A stretch of 64,000 nucleotides of DNA, taken from contig JBBHKE010002488.1 of assembly GCA_037447655.1 (NCBI GenBank), positions 195,536 through 259,535 of the forward strand, written 5' to 3'. The notes beneath the pieces are model-generated. The model had not been told where the DNA came from. It worked only from the letters and a program-made list of their open reading frames with translations, and searched no databases. The stretch's first letter is position 1. Every line of letters begins with the position of its first letter. This DNA is from Zygnema cylindricum. Taxonomy: Eukaryota > Streptophyta > Zygnematophyceae > Zygnematales > Zygnemataceae. This document shows positions 11,172 to 25,179 of this stretch, piece after piece. A program made the position numbers and the translations under genes.

Positions 11172-11885
11172 TTATGACGTCATCAACACGTAAACTTTCC
11201 GCCATGGCTTCCCGGTTTCATTTTCTTACCATTTATCATTCGATGTGCCATCAAAATGAGACCAAAAATATATAAAAAAAAGAAAAAAAAATATCTTTCA
11301 TTCAGTACTATTATTGTTGCATTTCATTTAGAGAAGAGAGAAAGAAGAGCAGTCGAATGAAAAACATGGGGAGAGACGAGGACGTTGTAAATTTTTGCGA
11401 AGGACCCATGAATGAAAGTGGAGGTCCGAGACCCCAACGATTTTTTTCCATACATGCTTGTCATTTTTGTACGTACATGCGCGTGACGAGCATGTAAAAA
11501 AATAATGTGTACTCTCCCTTGTTCAAAAAATTTCGAAGACGTTTCACGCGTGCAATACGTGCTTTCTATTCGTCGATAGGGTGTTATTTTGGTTAAAATC
11601 AGATCGCGATTTGATTCTATTACAAGTGGGAATATGAGTTGGAAGTGGGTCGCGATGATAATAACCCCGTCGTACCTTCCAAGTTCCAAGATGACGCAAA
11701 ATGTACTTGTTTTTTTGCCCATTTTTTGTATGGCGTAACATTTTCTCGTTGGAAGTCCCATTTTCTGTGAAAACGACGAAAAAAACCCCTTAAAAAGGTA
11801 CCACAAGTTGTCTTCTTTTGTATTCTGATCCACGGCCATGTCATCTTTATCTCAAAACACATCGGCGATGTGTTTTACAATAAAG

Positions 11886-12410
11886 TACACCTTGAATCGC
11901 TATTAGCGTTAATAACGCTAATTCGGTGCCCCCAAATTTTTTCGAACTTAAAATAGAAATAATAACTTTAATTTTTTTTTTACCTTAATATAGTTATTGT
12001 TGAATTAGGATTAATAACTCAAATTTAATTTTTTTAAAAAGTGTAGTGTAGGAAATGTGTTAGTCCGTACTAAAATTGCTTGTTATTTTGTACAATCGTA
12101 CAAAAAGTGTGTTAGATAAAGGCGTCGACACGCAAAAGTGAGTGCGCCGACACGAAAATGCCCACTCAAATTTGATTCCTAATGATAAAGTCGGCAGAAA
12201 ATAGCGCGAACCTGTTCCCACATGTTCAAACGTCGTCTATATGAACACGGGCTACGGCGATTACACTATGGGGAAAATGTACCAAAATTAGAGATAAACT
12301 AGTGTGGTTTTTTTTTGGCGAAAAGCTCTAAACCCGAATTATAATTAATAACCCTTATTGTTTTTTTACACTAATTATTTCTTAACGCTAACAGTGAATG
12401 ACGGTGTGGC
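11886..12410. mobile_element. TA-flanked inverted-repeat element (MITE)
   Basis: The left end TACACCTTGAATCGCTATTA and the right end ..CGCTAACAGTGAATGACGGTGT are degenerate inverted copies of the ends seen at 38317-40496. Subterminal AATAACGCTAATTCGG recurs. No transposase is encoded. Confidence 0.65.
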
Positions 12411-13197
12411 ACTGCTTTTTCAAATATTTTCGACGATTTCGGAAGACGAGAAAAATTACACGATTGTTTCTTTTGTCCGCTTGCACCTCGTACGTGTTTT
12501 TTTTTGCAGGGGTCACAAGGCTTCTGTGCCATTTTAAAGAAAAGTGGAAAACCAATGAAGGCCCCACTGCTGCTCGCGCCTCTCTCACCTTGCCAACCCT
12601 TCTTTCACTCCAAACGTCACTACTTCAGGACACCAGTGGAGGTAGGTATAATGCTGACGGCGACCACTGTTGCGCGAACCAAATCACGCTGGGAAAAATC
12701 CAACAAACACGCCCAAAATAAATGTGTTTTTATTTGCAAGAGCCTCAAGAATTTTATGTCTGGTGACCGGATAAGAGAGACAAACGCTAAAGCATCTTGT
12801 TCAGCCATGAACAACACAAATTAGATGGTTGTACGTCTATCGTGTCGCGCAAAAACATGCATCGTACCGAATTGTTTCAAAAATACGATGGGTTGTGACG
12901 TAACAAAAAAAAACAAAAAAAAGTGCGTTAAGACAGATTGTAGACGTTGACATTCGTCACGGGCATTGTCGACGTATACAATCATCACAACTTTAAGTAA
13001 CAATTTCGTTGTTATGCATTAGGACGCTTCGAAACCGTGTACGTAGAATCTTCGCTACAATACAAAGTAAGTTCGTTAAGTTACAATTACATGGGGTCGT
13101 ACCCTAATGTGGTGAAAAATAGTCGTGGAATTTCACTTTGATCAATTCAAAGTGGTAACTTGAAAAGAGTTGCGTGGGTTGTAATTACTACTACAAT
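12411..13197. other. Intergenic DNA, no gene seen
   Basis: Overlapping short frames at 12398-12824 on both strands have no recognisable domain and look like chance. Confidence 0.45.
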
Positions 13198-13603
13198 ATA
13201 CCGTGTATTGTTACTAGTGTAAAGTTTTTTTTCCCGTTATTTTTATCCATACACGTGTCTTGATGTTGATTGGAGATTGCCAAATGGAAAATGAGAATCT
13301 TTAATTTCAATCGCAACGTCAGATGAAAAATTCGATAAGTGTGCATGAAGATTTTTTTTTTAAATGGATAAAAAAACATTAACACTAATAGCGATACGCG
13401 GTGTACTATACCCTGCTCGTCATTAAACGACACAAATTTGGTCGCAACATTTTTTGGTCAAAAATCGTAAAATAATGCTAGAAACAGTACACGATCAAGT
13501 GGACTCCATCCTGCCAAGACTTTTTACACTAAAATAGTATAGTATGCGCTGGTTTTGTGTTAACACTAGTTTTTCTTTAATGCTGATAACGACGGGCGAT
13601 GTA
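13198..13603. mobile_element. Short TA-flanked inverted-repeat elements
   Basis: A short copy runs from TACCGTGTATTGTTACTAGT (13198) to ..ATAGCGATACGCGGTGTA (13405). A more decayed copy appears to follow directly, ending ..ATAACGACGGGCGATGTA near 13603. Confidence 0.5.
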
Positions 13604-14996
13604 CATTTAAGGATCCCTAATCCTATTGGGTTTTCGTCTCTCACGCATTTGATAATGTTGTGCCGTACTTTGTAACATAGAATTCCATTTTCAAAACTGA
13701 TAGCAACTCCCGCTTCTATCTCAGAGCATTTTCTATTTGTATGGTTCTCCAATTCTTAACGGTCTTCCGTTCTCGGAAAAAAATGGTCTTGTTTCTCTTC
13801 CATTTAATTCACACACTCGAGGGGGAGGACTTGACAAAGGCCCTTTACATAGTCAACACTTCATATGATCTCAACCGTTTGTTTATCCTGCCACATTTGT
13901 TTGCATTACACGCTTCTGTTTCACCTTTTCCTACGCTCCCCCTTGAACTTTCCTTCTCCTTTCCATGTTTCATCTCAGCCTCCTTACCTGACAGCACTCA
14001 CACCATATAAACCAAGCAATTCCGATCCATTGTTAATATTTCAAGTCAACCGTCTAAAGATGTTGTTTAAGCACTTTCTGTTGTACGTTTTATCTATGAA
14101 TTGGCAAAATCTAAAGTTTAAGTCCAACTAAAAGCTGTGTTTCTTATTCCCTTTATAACTCCTGTGCGCCGTCAACCCCCATCCCGCACCTCAACCCTTT
14201 TGGGTGCATGGAAGAACAATATCCGCTGTGTTCGACCCCATTTATGACTCTTTTTCTGAGGTATTTAAGATGACATATTTCACCCTGAAGACCTCCCCAA
14301 CCTCAATGGCTCCAAGGTAGTTTTTGTTCTTTTGATGAGTTGATTGATCACATACTTCTTTAGCTTACACATAGGGCACCTACTTCTTCATTTGTTTCAT
14401 ATTTCATGTCTTTCAAACTTAGCTTAATCACTACCTCATGCGATCTTGCACAAGGTGGTAGTTTTAACACTTATGACAAAATACACCAGCTCGCAATATG
14501 TCCATTTAGCTTAAATGAGAAAATAAAGGAGAAGAAGTCGTCAAGTTGTTTGAGGTAACTAAGAATTATCTGTGTTTCTCCTACTCTGCACGGTGGCGTA
14601 TTCAAGGAAACACGTCCACTTTGCACATCTTTTAGGGAAACAATTTTCAAAAGCGCTTAGAAAAAGTGTACGTATGTATTCACAAGCCCAACGTGCACAC
14701 TACACTTGGAGGCATGCTACCAACCATCGGTACCTTAGCCCTAGTAAATGTGAGAGAGACCCATAGCTAGATAATCCTAAGTAAGAAAGATTTGTCTCCC
14801 ATAATAACCAGATGCGCACGTATTTTGGGAAACACTTTCCCAGTCGCAAGCATGCAATGCATATCGACATGTGCAAAAATCCTAAATGAAACTTTTATGG
14901 TAGTTTCTATGTGTATCAACCGTGCGCGCTCAGTCATTAACCTATGTGTGAATGTGAAAGGCCCATAGTTTTTTAGTCCTAATAAAGAAAAACAAC
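13604..14996. other. Intergenic DNA, no gene recognised
   Basis: Small frames (13741-14131, 14572-14766) have no recognisable motif or support. Confidence 0.4.
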
Positions 14997-15220
14997 ATGC
15001 TATTACACACTCGCTCTATCTCCCTCCCCCTTTACCCTCTCCCACTCTCTCACTCCACACCCGCCTTTCTCTCACTCTTGCTCCCCACCTCTCTCCCTCC
15101 CTCCCTCCCCTTCTCCCCCTCTCCCTTCTCCCCCTCTCCCTCCCCCCCCTCCCTTTCTCCATCTCTATCTCTCTCCCCCCCTCTCTGTCTTGCTCTCCCC
15201 ATTGCCTCTCTCCTTCAAAA
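14997..15220. repeat. CT-rich microsatellite-like tract
   Basis: Long CTCTCC/CCTCCC runs. Open frames on both strands here are low-complexity artefacts. Confidence 0.9.
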
Positions 15221-16019
15221 AATGTTGAATGAAAACCATACTTCATGTTCTGTTGTTTTTGATGCTGTCGACATTTACAATTATCCCATGTTTGTGAAGA
15301 ATATTTGTTGCATGGCATACGAACCTGCACATACCTCTTAATAGCAAAAATGCGCCAAGCAACACCCGGAGGAAATCACATTGACATGTTAAATAAAGTC
15401 ATTGACATAACACTACAGATTGTAGTTTTATTAACAATGGAACTACTATTGCCCACAAGACATCAAATTTGTTACCTGCTCGCTGAAAGCTGAAAGCGCT
15501 TCTAAGCAGAGATGTGCACACCAATTAATAAGGATCGAAATCTGGATTCAACAGCCAACTCGAATAGCAAGGACGTACACATTGTCTAAGGCCACATGAC
15601 AAATACCTGTACTGCATTAATATCCTAAGTCAACAAACCCCCATTTAACCAAGGTTAGCTACTTGGTTTAGCAAGGTACACTCCACTCTGAAAATGACAA
15701 TCCACAATTTCCAGCAATAAGGTCAAACAGCTGAACAACAGCACACAAAGTAACAGGACAATTTTCATGTCAGTTTTAGAAGCTATCAAGAATCACATTA
15801 CTGTTTAAGATAGTATAAATTGGCCACTAAACCAGGATCAAAGAAGTACAATGAAGTCTACAGGGATTATTTCACCATAATTCAACTTTACAAAGACACC
15901 CTAAAAACTGTACAGAATTAGAAGCAACAACCCCACCTTTTCCATGACGACCTTCATTACCCACGGTTGGTTAAATGTACACGATCAAAATCTCGATGGA
16001 TCGCTGCTCCAAAAATTGC
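15221..16019. other. Region downstream of RING gene, probable 3' UTR plus spacer
   Basis: No coding frame of note. The part next to 16019 would be the 3' UTR of the minus-strand RING gene; its end cannot be fixed. Confidence 0.4.
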
Positions 16020-17399
16020 CTATCGCCTACCACTGCGTGCATGCCCAGCAAGTCCCTTGGAAGCTGCTGATGTATCAAAGTTCTGTCTCTGCTGGGCACG
16101 TTTTGCTCTTCTGCCCAACTGTTTATTACCCAAGGCATTTCCTGTCAAGGCCCCATCACCAGTCCCTTTGGCCCTGCTTGATGAACCAGAGGGACTTCCA
16201 GTGCTTGAGGAGCCTCTGTAAGTCACTGGACGAGCCTCCATCCGGCCTCCACGGACAAAACCATTCTCACCCCATCGACGATTTCCGAGCCGGACAGAAT
16301 AGACTGACTCTTCCTCGTAATCCTCATCGTAATCTAAATAATAATCTTCAGATTCAATATCCTCTGATGCTGGAAGAGCCTTGAACCATGAAGCACAAAG
16401 GAGCAGGCAGACAGATTCCTCCACCATGTAATCACTCAAGCTGAAGGGCATATGAGCAAAGCATTGCTGAAGATAAAAATTAGTATGCGACAATTACAAG
16501 CCAATGAAGTGCCAGCTACTGATGCAACATATGTAAATGCAAACTTTCATCCAGCAGCCACTGAAAATGCAAAAAAAACGTAGCTTCAATTGTCTTCAAC
16601 CAAACAGATAGGAAACAAACTACACGCCCACTTAAATTCCTGTAACCGACCAAAAAACTCATTAAAAAGAGAAAAAAATCTTACCTTCCTTCAAGTGTAC
16701 GATACAGGAAAACCATAGAGAAGTGCATTCTACACTGCGGGCACCATGGATTCGCCTTGTAACTTGCCCAGCGTAAAATACAGTTGATGCTGCATTCGAC
16801 ACATCAACACAGTCAGCATACACAGTCAAAAAACCATAAAATGGAAAATCAGAATGAATCTCTTTGCAGGCGAGACTTACCAGTATGAGTGCTCACAGCC
16901 TTTAATCTGTGAAAAATCCTGCAATTGTATCTCGTCCATACATATTGCACAAATCCAAGACTTGTCATCGTCCTTAACACAGCATATTGCAGATTCGCAG
17001 GAAGTTTTAGCTGAATGATTGTTCGGAGTTAATTCCTGACAGAGAACGCCATTACACTAAAATGAGGATAAACCAACCCTTGTGAGAAATAAAACAAGAT
17101 CATTGCAAGCACAACAAGCCACTAAAGTTTACATAGAACACTAGGCTTAAAAAACATAACGGGCATGCCATCTCACATGAAGGAACACACATTCAGACGA
17201 CTCATTGCAACAATATTCACAAAATAGAAAGAAAAAATAGACCTTCAGTACACGCATGCACCTGCTGCAAACACTTGCTAACTTCTGGAAGCTTGTCAAG
17301 TTCCTCGATCATGTGAATGACTTCTCTCGCCTCGACATCATTCTCTGCCATAACATCTCGTACACATACATCCTTCTGCAAGGAGCTATGAGCTGCCAT
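16020..17399 (-). CDS. RING-finger (C3HC4) protein, probable E3 ubiquitin ligase
   Basis: Four phase-consistent exons, 17262-17399, 16881-17035, 16685-16789 and 16020-16440, all with GT-AG introns, encode 272 residues from ATG 17399 to TAG 16020. The RING ligands are C75, C78, C93, H95, C98, C101, C114 and C117 (CAIC, GCEHSYC, NC, CPQC), a complete zinc cross-brace; W113 and P115 support E2 binding. After the RING come ..YRTLEGSLSDYMVEESVCLL.., an acidic Asp/Glu/Tyr stretch, VRLGNRRWGENGFVRGGRME and a basic GRRAKRAQQR tail. From memory, this order matches a land-plant family of small RING/U-box superfamily proteins (Arabidopsis At1g24440 type). The N-terminal 46 residues are helical. RING proteins of this kind usually transfer ubiquitin from E2 to substrate; the substrate is unknown. 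A cTTTGCAG acceptor just 5' of the ATG suggests a 5' UTR intron. Confidence 0.92.
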
Positions 17400-17726
17400 C
17401 GCTTAAAGCAAACCCTGCAAAGAGAAAACAAGATAAACGAAATGGTAGAAGGAGCAAGAGCTGGGATAGTATCTCCCAGACTCTATCAGCTATCCTTCTA
17501 CTCAACTCAAAAAATCACATAATACGACGAGGTGCTCAAAAGAGTTAACAAAGAGCTAGAAGACGTAAACCTCACACAAGGAAGAATTAACAAACAGCTG
17601 GCAGTAATCCGCCCAGCCACAGGATGTAACTTTGTACACAAAACCAAAGATGCCCGTGAAGGTGGGTTCACACAGTTAAAAGGGTGAATCTTATGATAGG
17701 AGATCCCGATGGGAGTACGTATTTTG

Positions 17727-18612
17727 TAGTGTTGTGTATCGGTAAAAAACTTATCGCGATATCACCGATACCGATAGCTATCGGTTATCGAACGGTCAGA
17801 GCTTCCGATATATCGGTCTGGGACCAACAAATTCCATATCGGCGATAACTTAAAAAATATATAGTATGCGTAAAATTGTACTTTACAGCATACTGCATTA
17901 TTTTATTGATTTTGGCATGCCACGTATAAAAATCTGTTCCGTTACAGTTTAACTGCAATTTATTACGGTAAACACGGCGCATAAACGTTGGCTGGTTAAC
18001 TGAACAAAAAATTTACGGCGACGTACGGGAATTTATTGGAAAACTGGTGAACATGGAACTGGAAAAGGACGGCGGACACAAAAGTACAACGGACGCAAAA
18101 TAACATTCTGCGCGCCACCGGAATCGAACGGACGACTTGGAATGAGAAAACACGAACGGACGGGCCAGCGTGAGCGCCGGCATCCCGGAATGGCTCTTTT
18201 GGCAGCTTTTGCCAAAAAAGCCGACAGATTGACACGTGGCAGGTCCCTAGTGGATCTCAAGGAATTAAGGGACAAAGCCATGGCGTCGGATGTGAAAGGT
18301 ACATCGTTTTTACTGGATCCGTATCAAAATCGTACAGATTTCATGGCGGCTACAGTACTTTCTATGCTTGTACACGTCCGGAGAATATGACGTACAGTTG
18401 AGTGTACAAACCGTACATTTATCTGTACGGTCCGTACAGCTATCGCCGATAATTATCGTTATCGGCATTATCGCCGATGAGTACCCGATATTATCGGCTA
18501 CTTATCGGCGATAAGACCGATGTCGATATATCGTACCAATATATCGATTATCGGGTACCCAAAAAAAGGCCCATATCGGTTATCGGCAAATCCTTACCGA
18601 TACACAACACTA
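17727..18612. mobile_element. hAT-type MITE with exact 8-bp target duplication
   Basis: Perfect 19-bp terminal inverted repeats, TAGTGTTGTGTATCGGTAA at 17727-17745 and its complement at 18594-18612, are flanked by GTATTTTG at 17719-17726 and 18613-18620. TAGNG ends and 8-bp duplications are hAT hallmarks. Both subterminal regions are packed with TATCGG/CCGATA motifs, as in transposase-binding arrays. No transposase is encoded; short frames inside are not genes. Confidence 0.95.
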
Positions 18613-18662
18613 GTATTTTGAATACTTAAAGAGTTAAAGGCGACGGTCTGTACTTGTTAAGG

Positions 18663-19195
18663 TACACCGCGAATCGTAATTAGAGTTATGCACTCTAATT
18701 TCGTCACCCCAAATTTTGACTCTATTACCAGAAATAGAGTACATTATTCTAAATTATTCCTTACATTATTTAAGGTACTTTTTGAATGAGCGTTAATAAC
18801 TCTAATACAGTGCCTTTTTAAATAGTGTGGCGTACGGTCGGTGTCTGGCCGTGCAAAACTGTACTTTATTAAGTAAAAAGTACACATAATGATTTAGTAC
18901 AGGCCGTTTTCATGTAACTGCGTTTTAACAAACCGCGTAATGCAAACGTCATAATGACGTGAAACTGTACGTTTTGTCAGATTCTGTACGTGTACCTAAT
19001 TTACAATGGATGTATTCAGCGCCCAAATTTACGCCCAAATTAAAGTTATTGATAAATTAGAGTAAATTTCCTTTTTGAAAAAGTTATATCACACAAATTA
19101 GAGTTCATAACTCTAATTATTATTTTTTACTTTTTTTACTCTAATTTTTTCTTTACTCTCATTATGATTCGCGGTGTACAGCGATTCACGGTGTA
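18663..19195. mobile_element. TA-flanked inverted-repeat element with an extra right end
   Basis: The left end is TACACCGCGAATCGTAATTA (18663) and the right end ..ATTATGATTCGCGGTGTA (19178). A second partial terminus, CAGCGATTCACGGTGTA, follows at 19179-19195, as if another copy had inserted at and left the end. Confidence 0.75.
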
Positions 19196-21104
19196 TCTCT
19201 CATTGTTGGTACTAAAATCGTCAAAGATTTCTAGTCCGCAAAACTATGAATGTAATATGTGTATAAGTGGCCGGAAAAAATATTTGTACTAAAATGTAAA
19301 ATTTGTAAATGCTTATATCATTGTACAATTTTGCTTTTATGTTTCAAAACCCTAAATCCCTTCCACAAAAGTCAACCAATTTAAAAGGAGCGTGAGAGGA
19401 TATCGTCAAGCAAAGATTTCCTGGTGGCTTTTGGAATATTGCATCCACCTTGTCCAAGGCACACGACTTATATCACGTGTAAGGTTGTCAACGCTCGTCC
19501 CTCGTGGAGCGTATTTTACTTTTTCAAGTGTACAAATTAACACGTCCTGTTTGTGGGTTGTGGGTAATGTCCACTTACTGAGGGTGGTCACAAACTGGTT
19601 GGAGCAAGCCATTGAATCATGGATGCGAAAAAAAAAAACATCGGGGAATCAATGTTTACACCTAGAAGCTTGGAGAATCTTGGTGGATTTCCAACAAACA
19701 CGTTTCATAAAAATAAATAAATATATATATATATATATATATTAGTGCAAAATGGTATATGAGAACGTACGACATAAAACAAACAACCCCACTTTTTCAC
19801 TGATCGAGGATCACCCTTCAAATAAGTTCCATAGTGGACAAAGATGACAACCTTACAAGTGATATAGACTATGTACATTTGGAAAGGTTAGATGCAAATC
19901 CAGCAAAAGCCATGGAATTGTCTTTGCCAAAGGATATCCTCTCACATTGCCATCTATTAACCTCTTTGAAAGATTATAGGTTTTCAATATTACAACACAA
20001 ATCATCCAGTGATAAAGTATACAAGTGAAAATCTTACATTTCATGCACTCGTACAAATATTACATCCAAATCCTACACTTGAAGAATCTTTAGCGATTCT
20101 CAACATCTAAACACAAGCCTATATGGTACCAACTAACAAGCGTATGCGATATGTATTCTGACATAACCTAGTGGGAAATTGGCCAAAATATTATTGCCAA
20201 AAGAAATATGGCATGAAAGTGTATGTGTGGCCAATGCAACCATACATGAAAATTTATGGTTGTTACAAAGTTCAAAAATAACGCTCGTACCTTCATTCTG
20301 TGACATAAAGAGATAATTTTGACATTGTCGACGTGATTTTTTCGATGCTACATAAGTATGTAATTCTCAAAAGTATACATTCTCTTTAGGTGTCTCCTCC
20401 TTGTAGACATACAACACACCCTCGTTAGTTGGTAGAGTTCATCCTCCTTTAATCAATTTTCTTTCAATATTTGTTCTTTTACCATATTTATTTCCATTAT
20501 AATTAATCTTGTTGCATATCGTTTCTTTCCAATAATTTTTATTGTTTTTGCCTTTTTATCTCAATAATGTAACAACTCACCCCATTTGGATGCCTAAAGC
20601 ATGCTCAACTATGGGTTTCGTTTATCGTAATATACTGTTTCTAATCTTTAAGACTGTCTTTTTTTAGTCACCAATCTGTCTCACATTTTGAAATTCCTTC
20701 GACATGTTTTAAGTTCCTTACGAGGGTCTATTACCTATAACTTCATACTTCGCAGGTATCCCTCATCACGTATCAAATAGAATATTGTGACTGGTTTGTA
20801 CCAGGGTGTAATTTAAATTAGCCCACAATATGATACATTAAGTTGATTTCGGCGATAATTAACAATACACGTTTATATGAAGAACATAAGTGCGAATTTT
20901 AACAACATACCTAGATTGCCACGCTGGCATCTCTAGTTCCGCTTAAATTCAATAAAACTTTTACTGAACATTAAAAGAGCGTAAAAAAAAAAAAACATCC
21001 ACTCAAACCACTCTTTGATCTACGAGATGCCGCAGACATGGAAACGGTTTCCGTGTTTTCAACGATCGTTTGGCCGAACACTACCTTTATGTCCCACCCT
21101 CTAA
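19196..21104. other. Intergenic DNA, no gene recognised
   Basis: Small frames near 19392-19745 and 19834-20300 show protein-like but unrecognised text with stops; they could be decayed transposon coding DNA. Confidence 0.35.
19719..19742. repeat. (AT)n microsatellite
   Basis: About 12 AT units directly after AAATAAATAA. Confidence 0.95.
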
Positions 21105-23110
21105 GTGTGTTATTTGGTCCTTTCGTGTTATTCCTCCATATTTAACCCCCCCTCCCCCCTTGGTTTTAAGACTCCTCCTCCATCCGAAGGTATTCGTGTG
21201 TTGGGTTGCCCGCTCGGCTCAGGTCCTTTCTTGATTATGCTCTTCAGACCGATTTGTCTCACGTGGACGACCTTCCCAACCTTTCCGATCCCCAAGTGGC
21301 CTTTACCTTGTGACACGGTGTTTCCCCCCCACCACCCCTCATACCTTACTCACACTTCCCCTCCCACCCCAACGTTTTGTCTTACCTTTTTGCAGTTGAT
21401 GATCACCTCATGGACGTCCTTCACACTCTGTTCGATCGTGAAGCTTTTGATCTCGAATTTGGGCACGCGGCCTGCCTTCATGCCTCTATTCTTGTCTCTG
21501 GCAATTTGGGTGTAATATCGACCGCTTGTGTTGCTCCCGCTGCCTATTTGGGAAGTTGGTCCCTTGTTGCCTCCACTATTGTATCTCGTTTTTTGGCTAG
21601 GGACGCTTTGTTCTTGCTACTGTTGTCACTTGTGTTTCGGACAGTGTGCTTGCCTTCCAACGGTCCCTTGTGGATGCGTCATGTTCTCTTCCTCATGCTG
21701 CTATCGCGAACATGCCGATTTTTTCCACTCTTGTTACGACGTCAGTTGCGCACGTCACTCCCCCCTTTTTCTTTTCATTTCGCATATATGTCACCTTCAA
21801 TTTTATTACTTTTTTCTTTGAAGACCTCTCTAACCTCTATCTCTATGTTTATATGTCTTCCCCCCCCTCTCTTTCGCTATGTATCTATCTCTTGCTTAAC
21901 TTTTTTCCTCTCTTTGTTTCTCTTTTTTTACCTTTATTTCTTCTTCTGTTTAGTATTATTTTATTTTTTTCTTCGTCCTCCCTCTCCCTCCCTCTCTCAT
22001 TTTGTATCTGTTTAACGTATGATCAAAAACAACGGAGGAAAAAAGAAAAGGAAGTGGAAAAAAAATCAGTGCGAGAAGAATAAAAAAGAGAGAGAAAAAA
22101 GAGAGGAAAAATGAGGAAGAGAAAAAAAATAGAGAATACAATGAAGTAACGAAAGAGGAAGAAAAAAAAAGAGGAAATGAAATATAAAAAGAGGAGGAGA
22201 AAATAAATGAAAGAGAAAAAAGAGGGAGAGGACATGTTGATTCTTTCCACTTGTTACGACATTTGTTGCCCGTGTTTAGGAATCCATTTCTGATTAGGTT
22301 GTAGCCGCCATTAAGACCGAGCTTTTCTAGGCGATTCCTTTCGATTTTCGGCGTGCACGCTTTCTCTCTTGTAGTGGGCTTGGTTCCGGAGCGTGGCTAT
22401 TGGCTACCGTTACTTTATCGACCCTCCGTTTCACGCCTGCTCACTTCACCACGGCCCTCGCGTTTTAGCTTAGCCTCCCTCATCCACCTTTACCTGACTC
22501 TCTTGTGTGCTTGTGTGACCGCGTTCTCAAGCCCGACGACATCCATTTGCTTCGTTGCTCCCACGGGGGCGAGTTTATTCAGGCGCACGACACCATTCGT
22601 GACTAATGCGTCCGAGGGGGGGAATTTTGTTCGTCGGGAGGTTTCCCACGTTATTCTTTCGCATTGGATTGACATTGTATTACTTGATAGTGCGCGTCGC
22701 ATATTTGGTGACGTTGTTTTGGCGAACCCTACCTCGGATACTGTTGTCAGTCAAGCACCTTCGCATGTTGGTGTGGCTGCCCGTGATTGCGGCAAGGAAG
22801 GAGCGTGACAATGCCCACCACGATGCGATGGATGGCTTCATTTCGATGGCGGTCGAGATATTTGGTAGTTTGGGTGTGGCTTTGGATGAGTTTCTCCGTG
22901 CTTGTGGTTGGCGATCGTTCGAGCGCCGTGGACCTGGGAGCCCTCATGCTTTTGCTTTTTATTGTTTATCGTTAACGTTTATTTGTGGCCCTACAAAGAG
23001 TGCAGGCTTCCATCCTCTTTCGATCGTCTATTTTAGTTATGGATCGCCTGTTCCAAAACTCCCTCCCCATGCTCTTCCAGGATTCGGGGACTTGCGCGGT
23101 TGCTTTTTGT
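21105..23110 (+). pseudogene. Decayed LINE-like reverse transcriptase ORF
   Basis: The text EGIRVLGCPLGSGPF (about 21190-21235), then in a shifted frame TDLSHVDDLPNLSDPQVA, then FDLEFGHAACLHASI and APAAYLGSWSLVAS (21434-21570), follows the order of the thumb/C-terminal region of non-LTR reverse transcriptases. At least two frameshifts separate these parts. The catalytic palm with its DD motif was not found. A low-complexity block interrupts at 21765-22232. Downstream frames to 23110 (..TNASEGGNFVRREV.., ..HHDAMDGFISMAVE..) fit less clearly. Confidence 0.6.
21765..22232. repeat. Pyrimidine-rich then purine-rich block
   Basis: About 260 bp of C/T-rich sequence switches near 22020 to about 210 bp of A/G-rich sequence. 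It is bounded by a roughly 42-bp imperfect direct repeat (CATGCCGATTTTTTCCACTC.. near 21711 and CATGTTGATTCTTTCCACTT.. near 22233). Confidence 0.75.
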
Positions 23111-25179
23111 AGATTTTTAATTATATTTGGGTTTGGTTGAGTCATTTTCGTTTTCGCCCTCTATTGGATCTTTCTCTAGGTGTTTCGTTTGGTGTTCATT
23201 GCTTCGTTAGGTGTTTTCGGTTTACGTGCCATCTTTTTATATTTTTGTTGCTTTTGCCTTGCTTTCTTCCACATCCTTTTTGTTTTATTCCCTCCACATG
23301 TAATTTTTCAGTTTTAGCATAGCTGCCTCCTTTTGTTCTCATGGACTCAGATGGTTTATCATCGCGCTTTTTAATAAAGTCAGCCCGTTTTTTCTATTGC
23401 ACGTCAAGCCGTTGGATGCCAAAAAATGTCGCATACGTTGAAATGGTATCAACGAACACCTTGTACTGCGCCCCTCATGATACGAGAGATGTGAGCTTGC
23501 TATATAAAAAAAAACATTTCCAATCTCAACTCTGTACGTCTGAGTGGTTTCCCAATTGGTTCTTTCATGGCAGCAATAGATCGTATACCCTGTGCCAGCT
23601 GTCCTATCTGTCCACATGCAACAAGCCAAAACAAGGAACTTGAAAACAAACCTACACGAGAAACGAAAAACAACCATACACATCCCCTAGATATGCATAC
23701 GAAAACTGAATACAAAGATGATAAAAGTGTTCCATTAAAGAGTTATTCGTGCCAGATATTTTCTTGGCTTTTAAACGATTTTCTTTAACAATTCCCTTTT
23801 GTTTAAATGAAACCTATTATAGGACAAACTTAAGAACCCACCCTTCCAGGTTTCAACTTGAGACGTTGAAGCAAAGCTGGAGCAACTCCGGCCACTTCTG
23901 CTGCCCTCACATCAGCCGCATTTTCCTCCACAATAATGGCCTCATTGGCCTTCGCCAATATGAACTCACACCTCATGCCCACTACGTATGCCTCCGAGCT
24001 CATGCTAATTTTAAAACCCTGTCGTCCTATCGTCCTCCCCAAGGTCACACGGTGTGAGAACTACTGTGTCCTAGCGTACCGACGAAGCCACCATGATGGT
24101 GGTGTATATGGACCAGTAGTCCACCACTGCTGTGACGGCATACATGCTGCTATGGGCTTTAACACCAAACCTCCCCTGAATGGCACCGTGGTGGGGCACT
24201 GAGACAAGTCCACGAGGGCGCGCCTAACAAGTGCGTATGACGACTGCATGCACATGGCCATAACACTCCGACTGATGTGCCACATCGGGCACTGGACACC
24301 TGAATGTGCAAAATGTCAAGGACACCCTGGCCGCCAGATTTGCACCCTCCCACAAGCGCACAACCAACCTGGAGCACATGGAGCCAATCATACAACACAT
24401 GGAGCCAATCATACAATAGTCCAACAGTGCTCCACCAGGGCACGGGGTTCCCGTTGTACATATGGTTGTCACCCTCGAGGGCAAGTGTGAACCTGTATGC
24501 CAACCTTCAGACCAAGCATGTGAACAGGGATAGGAAGTCGTACTCCTAGCCCTAGACTCCCTACAATTGCCGGCACTAAAGAATATACGTTTGTCCACAT
24601 TTTTGATATCCGCGACGTTCAGCATGAATGATGTACCAACCCGCTGGCGTGCTCAGCGTGGTGTAATGGCCAGACCTGGTTGGCACACACATTCCATGCT
24701 AGGCTCAAATTCCATTCCTGCTGTTTGCAGTTCTAGACACTCCTCATTCAGTATCACCAAGCGTGCGAGATTTACAAGGCACTGGGATCTCTTTTACAAA
24801 TATTAATGGAGTTCTCAGTTTTCTTTGTTCGACCTAACTTGACATTATACATTTTCCATTATACCATCTTAATCTGTCCATGTACACAGATACCATCAAA
24901 CTTGTTTGGAATATGTATTATCATCATTATTGGACTTACCTGCTCTATACATGTTTGAACAGTCATATTTGCACAGTTTATTTATTTTTTTACTCCCAAA
25001 GGAATGGTTTTTGAGTTAAAAAAATTGTCTAAATTGGAGAGAAGGAACCATTTTTCAAAATGTTGATTATGCCTGGAATTCTTGAGGGGCAAACGAATAG
25101 CAATAAAACACATCAAACCAATTTACAACATAGTCTGAAGACCGCGGCTACACTGAATTCCAAGTATATCGTGGTTTAT
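23111..25179. other. Intergenic DNA with small repeats, no gene recognised
   Basis: At about 24375-24416 a 21-bp unit (ACATGGAGCCAATCATACAA) is repeated twice. Several overlapping minus-strand frames at 24061-24625 have no recognisable domain. Confidence 0.4.
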